Source: CAG-390 sp003523225 (lineage in GTDB: Bacteria; Bacillota; Clostridia; Oscillospirales; CAG-272). Taken from it: a stretch of DNA of 7,392 nucleotides. Both the position numbers and the translations under genes were made by a program. Below, piece by piece: positions 1-5,575 of this stretch; position 1 is the first letter of the stretch; every line of letters begins with the position of its first letter. The DNA lies in assembly GCA_902461815.1 (NCBI GenBank), contig CABPZE010000041.1:1-7392 (forward strand), written 5' to 3'. The notes beneath the pieces were generated by a model that saw nothing but the letters and a program-made list of their open reading frames with translations, was not told the DNA's origin and did not search any database.

Positions 1-26
1 ATGCCGGATTCCCGACCGACATTTTA

Positions 27-75
27 CGGGGGCTGTAAAAAACATCGAGTTTTTTTACAGCCCCGTGACTTTTTT
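27..75. terminator. Probable bidirectional intrinsic terminator
   Basis: Arms GGGGCTGTAAAAAA (29-42) and TTTTTTACAGCCCC (51-64) are perfect reverse complements over 14 bp and enclose an 8-nt loop. With one bulged G the stem extends to positions 27 and 66. Six T residues follow at 70-75, so the best U tract serves transcripts coming from the left (plus strand). The exporter gene on the minus strand stops at 87, about 20 nt before the hairpin, so the same stem probably ends that transcript too, although the minus-strand U tract outside the stem is weak. The A/T-rich inner stem gives each strand its own T run. No gene can be identified upstream of it in the window. Confidence 0.72.
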
Positions 76-79
76 GAAT

Positions 80-109
80 TATATGCCTATATGCCGAAGG
101 GATCGGCAT
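80..109. repeat. Small tandem and inverted repeats at the exporter stop codon
   Basis: TATATGCC occurs twice in tandem at 80-95 and spans the exporter stop codon (87-89 on the minus strand). It overlaps an inverted repeat, ATGCCGA (91-97) and TCGGCAT (103-109), around a 5-nt loop inside the last codons of the gene. The hairpin could add to termination or protect the 3' end of the mRNA. No function is shown, and repeats this short can arise by chance. Confidence 0.4.
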
Positions 110-2159
110 CATATCCGGCTGTGTCATCCGTCTCCGGTCTGCGGCGACGGCGGCGCGATCCTGCCGGTTCGTCATCATGCTCTGCAGTATTCATCTGACC
201 GGAGCTGTCGATATATCTCTTTGCCTGGGTAGAGAACAGCTTGTAATACTCGCCGTGCTTTGCCATAAGCTCGCGATGGTCGCCCTCCTCGATGACCTCG
301 CCGTTTTTCAGCACGATTATTTTGCTGGCGATAACGGCGGAGGAGAGTCGGTGCGAGACAAAAATAGTGGTCTTTCCTTCGCGCAGACGGTCGAAGGTGT
401 TGAATATTTCCTGTTCAGCCATCGGGTCAAGAGAAGCGGTAGGTTCGTCGAGGATCAGTATATCGGATTCACGGTAGAACGCGCGCGCTATGGCAAGCTT
501 TTGCCACTGTCCGCCCGAAAGCTCAATTCCGTCCTGTTCGAATATACGCATAAGCGGTGTGTCATAATCACGCGGGAGCGCTCTTATGTACTCGTCGGCG
601 CTGCTCTGACGCGCGCTTGCGCGTATCCGCTCCGGGTCAGGCTCACGGTCAATGTCGCCGAAGGAAATATTTTCGGAAACCGATACCGCATATTTGCCGA
701 AGTCCTGGAATATGATGCCGAAGATACGGTAAAGCTCACGTGTGTCGTATTCCCGGATATCGCGTCCGTCAAGCAGGATCACTCCCTCGGTGGGGTCGTA
801 AAGTCTGGTCAGCAGCTTTATGAGTGTGGTCTTTCCGGCTCCGTTAAGTCCGACAAGCACGACTGTTTCACCGGGACGGAACTTCAGATTGACATTTTTG
901 ATTACATAACGCGAGGTTCCGGGGTAAGCAAAGCTGACGTTTTTGAATTCGATGGTATGCGGCGCTCCGTGCGCTACGGGTTCGGGAGGCTCTTGGGTGG
1001 GAACGACGGTCTGTTTTTCCTTCATGAAAGAAACAAGGTTGTCGATAAAGAGCGTTCCTTCGTAAATCGAAGCGGAGGTAGTGATAAAGGTCGTAACTGC
1101 GGTGGCGATAGAGGTGAGCGCGCCGGTGTATAGGGAATAGTCGCCTATCATGTATCTGCCCTGGAATACGCCGCGTGCGATAAGTGCGTAGCAAAGGCAG
1201 TTTGCGGCGCATGAGACGACAGCAAGAAGCACAGTCCAGATGCTTTCATGTATGATAAGGCTGCGCAGGCCTATGTAGTAATGCTGGAATACCTGCTTGT
1301 ACCTGTCGATAAAGGTATCCGAAAGGTTGAAGATGCGTATCTCCTTTGCCATATCCTTGTTTACAAGGAGGTCGGAATAATAATTCATCTGCCGGCGATC
1401 CTTGGAGCGGTGACGCATATACTGGAAGTTCTTGTGCCGGTAGTAGAAATTAATTATAGCAGACGGTATGGAAACGAGGATTATCAGCAGCGGTATCCAC
1501 CACATATCGGGTATCTGTGAAAGTATCACAAGATAACCGACAAGTGATATTGCCGTACTTACAATTGAGAATGTAGACTGAAGCGTCTGAACCGGGCGTG
1601 TGCCTGCCTCGCGGTTGGCGTTTTCAAGCTTTTCATAGAATCCGGGCATATCGAAAGAGGCAAGATCGAGTGTCTTGGCTTTTTCCATGATCTGAACCTT
1701 GACCTGCTTTACCACCTTCTGGCTGGCAATGCGGATAACCGAGTTTGATATGCGGGATACCACCCGATTGATAAGCCGGAAGGTAAAAAGTCCGATGAGA
1801 AGTCCGAGCAGAACTGAACCGACAAATTCAAGCTCAAACGGTATTCCCGACGATTGCGCTATGGCGCGTTCGCTGGTTATGCGCTGCATTTCGTTGGTTA
1901 TGCGCGCCGTTATCAGCGAGCCGATAATAGGTGTTACGCCGTCGAAAACCGAAATGAAGAGCATTGTGAACAGTATAAGAGGGTCGGTCTTCCACACAAG
2001 CACAAAGGTGTAGAACAGCCGATAGAAAAAACCGCCGAGCAGCTCACGAAGATAGCGGGGAAGGTCGCCCAGCCCTTTGGGGAGCGGCACTTTTTCATAT
2101 TCGTAGCCGCCACGTCTTCCCGGCGGCGGACCGTTGAATCCGGGTCCCAAATAAATCAT
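87..2159 (-). CDS. ABC exporter half-transporter (fused membrane and ATPase domains)
   Basis: This is an integral membrane ABC exporter of the MdlB/MsbA-like type (COG1132) that would couple ATP hydrolysis to export of an unknown substrate. Numbered from the ATG at 2159 it has 690 residues. About six hydrophobic segments lie near 60-85, 110-132, 195-215, 220-240, 308-330 and 345-370. The ATPase domain has Walker A GLNGAGKT (437-444, K443), Q-loop Q485, signature LSGGQ (547-551), Walker B ILILDE with catalytic E572, D-loop SLD and switch H603, so it should be active. Such proteins work as dimers. No partner gene lies beside it, so a homodimer is the simplest reading. The N-terminus is Gly/Pro-rich and the last ~45 residues form a charged tail with six consecutive arginines. 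The start is uncertain: the Shine-Dalgarno-like sequence almost touches the ATG, GTG at 2162 overlaps it, and an in-frame TTG at 2150 has a better, slightly long spacing. It has its own promoter upstream and is transcribed divergently from the DUF1015 gene. Substrate is unknown. Confidence 0.95.
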   Translation of the reverse strand: MIYLGPGFNGPPPGRRGGYEYEKVPLPKGLGDLPRYLRELLGGFFYRLFYTFVLVWKTDPLILFTMLFISVFDGVTPIIGSLITARITNEMQRITSERAIAQSSGIPFELEFVGSVLLGLLIGLFTFRLINRVVSRISNSVIRIASQKVVKQVKVQIMEKAKTLDLASFDMPGFYEKLENANREAGTRPVQTLQSTFSIVSTAISLVGYLVILSQIPDMWWIPLLIILVSIPSAIINFYYRHKNFQYMRHRSKDRRQMNYYSDLLVNKDMAKEIRIFNLSDTFIDRYKQVFQHYYIGLRSLIIHESIWTVLLAVVSCAANCLCYALIARGVFQGRYMIGDYSLYTGALTSIATAVTTFITTSASIYEGTLFIDNLVSFMKEKQTVVPTQEPPEPVAHGAPHTIEFKNVSFAYPGTSRYVIKNVNLKFRPGETVVLVGLNGAGKTTLIKLLTRLYDPTEGVILLDGRDIREYDTRELYRIFGIIFQDFGKYAVSVSENISFGDIDREPDPERIRASARQSSADEYIRALPRDYDTPLMRIFEQDGIELSGGQWQKLAIARAFYRESDILILDEPTASLDPMAEQEIFNTFDRLREGKTTIFVSHRLSSAVIASKIIVLKNGEVIEEGDHRELMAKHGEYYKLFSTQAKRYIDSSGQMNTAEHDDEPAGSRRRRRRPETDDTAGYDADPFGI

Positions 2160-2161
2160 CA

Positions 2162-2167
2162 CCTTTC
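2162..2167 (-). promoter_or_regulatory. Unusually close ribosome binding site of the ABC exporter
   Basis: On the minus strand GAAAGG (2167-2162) continues into TGATG, and AGGTGAT matches the complement of the usual 16S rRNA 3' end over 7 nt. Only two bases separate AGG from the ATG at 2159, which is too close for normal initiation. The gap to the in-frame TTG at 2150 is 11 nt. The start may therefore be the TTG, giving a 687-residue protein. Confidence 0.5.
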
Positions 2168-2179
2168 AGAATCTTTGTT

Positions 2180-2215
2180 TGCATATATTGTATCACAATT
2201 TAGTTGCGAATGCAA
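2180..2215 (-). promoter_or_regulatory. Candidate sigma-A promoter for the ABC exporter (extended -10)
   Basis: Read on the minus strand, TTGCAT (2215-2210) and TACAAT (2192-2187) are separated by exactly 17 bp, and the -10 is preceded by TGA, making an extended -10 (TGnTACAAT). The -35 is weak, 3 of 6 to consensus, which the extended -10 could offset. Transcription would start near 2180, giving a leader of about 20 nt that contains the ribosome binding site. A palindrome overlaps the -35. Confidence 0.55.
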
Positions 2216-2216
2216 C
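2203..2216. repeat. Palindrome GTTGC-N4-GCAAC over the ABC -35 element
   Basis: The arms GTTGC (2203-2207) and GCAAC (2212-2216) are exact reverse complements around GAAT. The element covers the putative -35 (2210-2215) of the exporter promoter. A repressor dimer bound here would block RNA polymerase, so it is a candidate operator. Five-base arms are short, and no regulator gene lies nearby to support the idea. Confidence 0.35.
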
Positions 2217-2255
2217 CGTTTGGGCGAAAAAAGTTAAAAAAGTAAGTAAAGAAAC

Positions 2256-2284
2256 TTGTTTTGTAAGCGAGGATATGATAAAAT
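2256..2284 (+). promoter_or_regulatory. Candidate sigma-A promoter for the DUF1015 gene (extended -10)
   Basis: TTGTTT (2256-2261) and TAAAAT (2279-2284) are 17 bp apart, and TGA directly before the -10 makes it an extended type. The -35 matches TTGACA at 3 of 6 positions, the -10 matches TATAAT at 5 of 6. Transcription would begin near 2291, leaving a leader of about 47 nt. The surrounding AT richness means other -10 choices exist, for example TATAAT at 2286-2291 with no good -35. Confidence 0.5.
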
Positions 2285-2306
2285 ATATAATGTAGAATTA
2301 TAAATT

Positions 2307-2320
2307 GCGGCATATGCCGC
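2307..2320. repeat. Perfect 14-bp palindrome in the DUF1015 gene leader
   Basis: GCGGCATATGCCGC is identical to its own reverse complement. It lies about 16-30 nt after the predicted transcription start and 7 nt before the ribosome binding site. As DNA it suits a dimeric regulator acting as a roadblock. As RNA it can fold into a 5-bp GC-rich stem with a 4-nt loop just upstream of the ribosome binding site. It is also GC-rich within an otherwise AT-rich spacer. No regulator can be named. Confidence 0.6.
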
Positions 2321-2327
2321 ACCGATT

Positions 2328-2331
2328 GGAG
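2328..2331 (+). promoter_or_regulatory. Ribosome binding site fixing the DUF1015 start at 2338
   Basis: GGAG lies 6 nt before the ATG at 2338, a good spacing. The in-frame alternatives at 2305 (TTG) and 2314 (ATG) lie in or beside the palindrome, have no such site, and would add residues before the conserved N-terminal MHLYPTN. Confidence 0.75.
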
Positions 2332-2337
2332 TCAAAT

Positions 2338-3561
2338 ATGCATCTTTATCCCACAAACATACTTATTCCCGATTTCGGGAAGACAGACGGCAGGCTTTGG
2401 TCATGCGTTGCATGCGATCAATTTACCGGAGAGCCGGAATACTGGGAGCGCGCAGACGCCGAAGTGGGCAACTCGCCCTCGACGCTGCGACTTATTCTTC
2501 CCGAGGCTTTTCTTTCCGAATCAAAGGAGCGCGTACCGAAGATCCATGCGGCAATGTGCGATTATATTGAACGCGGAATACTTAAAGAACATAAGCACCG
2601 TGCAGTATGGCTTGATCGGACTCAGAGTGACGGCAGAGTGCGCCGCGGACTTGTTGCGGCAATTGACCTTGAAGAATATGATTTTTCCGACGGTTCGGTC
2701 TCCCTTATCCGGGCTACCGAACGCACAGTGCCGGAAAGGATACCTCCACGCATCGGCGTCAGGCGAGGCGCTCCACTTGAGTTACCCCATGTGATGCTGC
2801 TTATCGACGACCCCGCAGACAGTGTTCTTTGGAGATTTAGCGGGCGTACGCCGGACGCATATGATTTTGATCTGATGGGAGGCGGCGGTCATGTCCGCGG
2901 AGGCTTTGTGGGAGCGTCCGAAATGGAGGATGTAAACGCCGCGCTTGACGAGCTGCTGGCTCAGAAAAAAGGCTCTGCCGCTCCGATACTGTTTGCGGTA
3001 GGGGACGGAAACCATTCGCTTGCCACTGCAAAAACGGTCTGGGAGGAGTACAAAGCCGCCGGTGCTCCCATGACACATCCTGCGCGGTATGCGCTGTGTG
3101 AGGTCGTTAATCTTCATGACACGGCTCTTGAATTTGAACCGATATACCGGCTTGTGTCGGGCTGCGGTACTGAACGCATTGTGTCTGAATTCAAACGGTA
3201 TGCCGGGCGTCTTTGCGGCTCAGAGCCTGAGCAGCGCTTTGATATTGTGACTGCAAACGGAAAGGAGACCGTTACTGTCCCTCATCCGGAAAAGGCTCTG
3301 CCGGTAGCCACGCTTCAGGATTTTCTTGACGCTTATAAGTCAGCGGATACTTCAATGGAGCTTGACTACATACACGGTGTGCAGTCGCTTACGACGCTGG
3401 CATCAGCGGAGGGACGGGTCGGTTTTCTGTTCGGAGGTATGCGCAAGAACGAGCTTTTCCGTGCTGTGGAAAATGACGGCGCACTTCCGCGCAAGACTTT
3501 TTCAATGGGACACGCCGCCGATAAGAGGTATTACCTTGAGTGCAGGCGCATTGACGGCTGA
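2338..3561 (+). CDS. DUF1015 (COG4198) family protein of unknown function
   Basis: This 407-residue protein is a full-length member of the DUF1015/COG4198 family, widespread in anaerobic Firmicutes and without an established biochemical activity. Recognition rests on family landmarks: an N-terminal segment with WSCVACDQFTGEPEYW, the stretch RATERTVPERIPPRIGVRRG near residues 130-150, GDGNHSLATAK starting at G222, and a C-terminal block ending PRKTFSMGHAADKRYYLECR. There is no signal peptide or membrane segment, so it is probably cytosolic. The GDGNHS motif, with its acidic residue, glycine and histidine, looks like a nucleotide- or substrate-binding turn and resembles the DGHHR-type motif of ParB/Srx-fold kinases. 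That likeness is my inference. The start at 2338 is supported by GGAG at 2328. In other genomes the family can lie near serine biosynthesis genes, but none is present here. Its predicted promoter and a 14-bp palindrome lie upstream. The family call is firm and the function unknown. Confidence 0.93.
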   Translation: MHLYPTNILIPDFGKTDGRLWSCVACDQFTGEPEYWERADAEVGNSPSTLRLILPEAFLSESKERVPKIHAAMCDYIERGILKEHKHRAVWLDRTQSDGRVRRGLVAAIDLEEYDFSDGSVSLIRATERTVPERIPPRIGVRRGAPLELPHVMLLIDDPADSVLWRFSGRTPDAYDFDLMGGGGHVRGGFVGASEMEDVNAALDELLAQKKGSAAPILFAVGDGNHSLATAKTVWEEYKAAGAPMTHPARYALCEVVNLHDTALEFEPIYRLVSGCGTERIVSEFKRYAGRLCGSEPEQRFDIVTANGKETVTVPHPEKALPVATLQDFLDAYKSADTSMELDYIHGVQSLTTLASAEGRVGFLFGGMRKNELFRAVENDGALPRKTFSMGHAADKRYYLECRRIDG

Positions 3562-3593
3562 TTGTTCACATATTTATTACTCCGCCGTCATGC
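3548..3593. repeat. Inverted repeat across the DUF1015 stop codon
   Basis: TGACGGC (3552-3558) and GCCGTCA (3584-3590) are exact reverse complements. With one bulged T the pairing extends by three more base pairs to 3548 and 3593. The loop is 25 nt and contains the stop codon. No T tract follows, so it is not a standard intrinsic terminator. It may stabilise the 3' end of the mRNA. Confidence 0.4.
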
Positions 3594-3612
3594 ATACAAG
3601 ATTAGTTTGAGG

Positions 3613-3618
3613 TATAAT
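3613..3618 (+). promoter_or_regulatory. Candidate -10 element for the deacetylase gene
   Basis: A perfect TATAAT lies 41 nt upstream of the deacetylase ATG, placing transcription start near 3625. The sequence at the -35 spacing (3590-3595, ATGCAT) is poor, 2 of 6. An overlapping CATACAAG (3593-3600) resembles the sigma-E -10 consensus CATACAnT at the specified positions except the last, but no convincing sigma-E -35 lies at the right distance. The gene may also be read through from the DUF1015 gene, since no terminator separates them. Confidence 0.35.
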
Positions 3619-3646
3619 TCAGAATACTGAATACAGTGATGAAAGA

Positions 3647-3651
3647 AAGGA
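3647..3651 (+). promoter_or_regulatory. Ribosome binding site fixing the deacetylase start at 3660
   Basis: AAGGA ends 8 nt before the ATG at 3660. The in-frame GTG (3636) and ATG (3639) lie upstream of this site and have none of their own. The 3660 start also gives a clean lipoprotein signal peptide beginning MKKR. Confidence 0.75.
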
Positions 3652-3659
3652 TACAACGG

Positions 3660-5465
3660 ATGAAAAAGAGATTTTTCCCGACAGTGGCTTTGATTTTTGC
3701 CGTAGTTGTGTTTATGCTGCTGAGTACAGGATGTCACAAGCCCGGCAATGGCGAAGGTACGGAAAGCTCCGGCGTCGATGTTCCGGCAACTTCCGGCGGG
3801 GACACTACGACCGAGGGTCTTGGCGACTACACGATGCCGTCAGACGAAAACGGCAAGCTGCTACAAAGCTTTATTGACGCGGCATATGCCTCCGGCAGTG
3901 GAATGACCTCTCTGGACGATACCGGGAAAAAGCTGGTGTCCGTGTGGTCAGCGGTGGAATCCGATGCGCTGGCTGTAATGAACCATGCATATGCGCAGTA
4001 TTCCGCAGGTACGCTTTCCTATGATCGTCTGGCGGCGCTTATGAATTCCTTTGCCCTTATTGACGCGGCAAGAGTAACCGCCAGGGACCTGCTTGAAAAG
4101 GCAGGGACGCTTGAGGCGGGACGCGCGGCGCTTGAGGTATTCAGGGAGTATGTCGGCAAGGGCAAGTTCATGCAGGCGTCCCGGGAGGCGGCAAAGCTTT
4201 CTTATGATGATAATGCGGCGCGTGACGAGGTAAAGAAGACAGTTGAGGCGAATGCCGCGAGCTTCAAAGCCGGAGTTACCGATGCCGTCACCGAATTTAT
4301 GGTGCGATATCAGATATCCGAAGGAAATGCATATCTTGACGGACTTAAAGGTCTTGGAATTGATACTCATATTTCCGACGAAAAAGCAAGGCTTGAAGCG
4401 TACCGTGCCTTTCAGGAGGACGATCTTGAACCGGTAAAGATATCCGAAACGCTTGAGAACATTTATACTCACTGCATGATAGCTTTTCCGGAGATAAACT
4501 TTGCTTCCGACGCGACTTATCGCAAATGCGGCGACGACTGCCTGACATATCATGAGTTCATGTATTTGCTTGACAGTCTGTACGAAAAAGGATATATCAT
4601 TATTGATGCCAATCTGCTTTTTGATGCCGAGACCGGCAAAGCGGTAAAGACGCTGTATTTACCCAAGGGTAAAAAGCCGCTGATACTGACATTTGACGAT
4701 GTGACTTACGACTTCCGTAAGCAGGGAAGCGGCATGGTGGATAAGCTGATCGTCGATGAGGACGGGTATGTCTGTACCTACACCAAGATGGCAGACGGTA
4801 CGGAAGTCATATCCTACGACAACGAGCATTTTCCCGTACTCAACGCATATGTGCGCGAGCATCCGGATTTTACCTTCCGCGGCGCTCGCGGAACACTCTT
4901 TTTCACCGGATTTGACGGTATCCTCGGCTACAGGACTCAGTCCGAGCCTATAAACGCTGCCGAGGCTGCGCTGAAGCTTGACCGTAATGCCGAGATCGAA
5001 GGCGCCAAAAAGGTTCTTGCGGCACTGAGTGCCGAGGGATGGACATACGGTTCGCACAGCTACAATCACCGTCATATGCCAAGGTACACTGCAGCGGAGT
5101 TCAAAGAGGATACCGATATGTGGCTCAGGGAGGTTGGCTCTCTTGTCGGAGAGACTCAGCTTTTCTGCTGGCCTTACGGAGACCACGGCTCGGGCTCTCT
5201 GCGAAAAGGAGATCTGCACAAATACCTTTACGACAGCGGCTTTCGCATTTTCTTCGGTTGCGGTTCGGCGCGTTATGTGGCGCAGGAGCCGGACGGACTG
5301 GGTATTTTCACCGACCGCAAGGGAATGACGGGAAACGTGCTTTACTATATTGAGATGGAATATAAGGCGTATCTTCGTGATTATCTCTATCTCATTGATC
5401 CCGACAAGATGTGGGATCCGCTTAGGCTCCCTTACAAATACAAGCCGCCGTACAAGAGCGACTGA
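3660..5465 (+). CDS. Lipoprotein with C-terminal polysaccharide deacetylase (NodB-type) domain
   Basis: This is a predicted membrane-anchored, extracytoplasmic carbohydrate esterase 4 enzyme that would remove acetyl groups from N-acetylated sugars, probably in peptidoglycan or another surface glycan. It has 601 residues from the ATG at 3660. MKKR and a hydrophobic stretch lead to the lipobox LSTGC with C25 as the lipidated residue. A Ser/Thr/Gly-rich linker follows. Residues about 45-260 are mainly charged and helical, and I recognise no family there. The catalytic region begins near NIYTH (267-271). Motif 1 is TFDD (344-347), with D346 the expected base and D347 a metal ligand. Motif 2 is HSYNH (466-470), giving metal ligands H466 and H470. 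Motif 3 is WPYGD (504-508), with Cys instead of the Arg of the classical RxPYG. About 120 residues separate motifs 1 and 2, longer than in small NodB domains but typical, as I recall, of a clostridial subgroup. A strong terminator follows. It lies before spoIIGA-sigE, but nothing directly shows a sporulation role. Substrate is unknown. Confidence 0.92.
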   Translation: MKKRFFPTVALIFAVVVFMLLSTGCHKPGNGEGTESSGVDVPATSGGDTTTEGLGDYTMPSDENGKLLQSFIDAAYASGSGMTSLDDTGKKLVSVWSAVESDALAVMNHAYAQYSAGTLSYDRLAALMNSFALIDAARVTARDLLEKAGTLEAGRAALEVFREYVGKGKFMQASREAAKLSYDDNAARDEVKKTVEANAASFKAGVTDAVTEFMVRYQISEGNAYLDGLKGLGIDTHISDEKARLEAYRAFQEDDLEPVKISETLENIYTHCMIAFPEINFASDATYRKCGDDCLTYHEFMYLLDSLYEKGYIIIDANLLFDAETGKAVKTLYLPKGKKPLILTFDDVTYDFRKQGSGMVDKLIVDEDGYVCTYTKMADGTEVISYDNEHFPVLNAYVREHPDFTFRGARGTLFFTGFDGILGYRTQSEPINAAEAALKLDRNAEIEGAKKVLAALSAEGWTYGSHSYNHRHMPRYTAAEFKEDTDMWLREVGSLVGETQLFCWPYGDHGSGSLRKGDLHKYLYDSGFRIFFGCGSARYVAQEPDGLGIFTDRKGMTGNVLYYIEMEYKAYLRDYLYLIDPDKMWDPLRLPYKYKPPYKSD

Positions 5466-5478
5466 CCTATAATTTCCA

Positions 5479-5511
5479 GCCCGCCGCGAAATTTTTCGCG
5501 GCGGGCTTTTT
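5479..5511 (+). terminator. Strong intrinsic terminator after the deacetylase gene
   Basis: GCCCGCCGCGAAA (5479-5491) and TTTCGCGGCGGGC (5494-5506) are perfect reverse complements, followed by TTTTT at 5507-5511. Allowing a realistic 4-6 nt loop, the stem is 11-12 bp with a GC-rich base. It begins 14 nt after the deacetylase stop and ends 10 nt before the spoIIG promoter, insulating the sporulation operon from upstream transcription. Confidence 0.92.
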
Positions 5512-5520
5512 GCGTACCTG

Positions 5521-5555
5521 TTGCGACATATTTATCACTGCCGTCGGAGTATACT
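5521..5555 (+). promoter_or_regulatory. spoIIG-type promoter with Spo0A-box-like sequence and long spacer
   Basis: TTGCGACA (5521-5528) reads TGTCGCAA on the opposite strand, and its TGTCGCA matches the Spo0A box TGTCGAA at 6 of 7 positions. GCGACA (5523-5528), 4 of 6 to a -35, stands 21 bp before TATACT (5550-5555), 5 of 6 to a -10. In B. subtilis the spoIIG promoter is read by sigma-A with phosphorylated Spo0A, has an abnormally long spacer of 22 bp, and has Spo0A boxes over the -35. This site repeats that layout directly upstream of spoIIGA. The leader would be only about 14 nt. The assignment combines sequence likeness and context. Confidence 0.6.
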
Positions 5556-5575
5556 TTAATACGGGGGTGGTGAGC

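Noticed and set aside
1..198. Plus-strand frame starting at the first base
   Set aside because: It runs through the terminator hairpin and into the antisense of the exporter 3' end, with no coding character.
177..1133. Long plus-strand open frame of 318 codons opposite the ABC exporter
   Set aside because: It lies antisense to a protein with complete ABC motifs, has no recognisable domain and no ribosome binding site, and GC-rich codons opposite a real gene often leave such frames open.
3548..3593. Inverted repeat at the DUF1015 stop as an intrinsic terminator
   Set aside because: The loop is 25 nt, the stem is bulged and no T tract follows, so I list it only as a repeat.
3572..3600. Sigma-E promoter for the deacetylase gene
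   Set aside because: CATACAAG resembles the sigma-E -10 element, but no good ATA-type -35 lies 16-18 bp upstream, and a perfect TATAAT lies just downstream. The evidence is too weak to call.
3948..4553. Minus-strand open frame of 201 codons opposite the deacetylase N-terminal region
   Set aside because: It has no family features or start signal, and the plus-strand frame is continuous with a lipoprotein signal peptide and the deacetylase domain.
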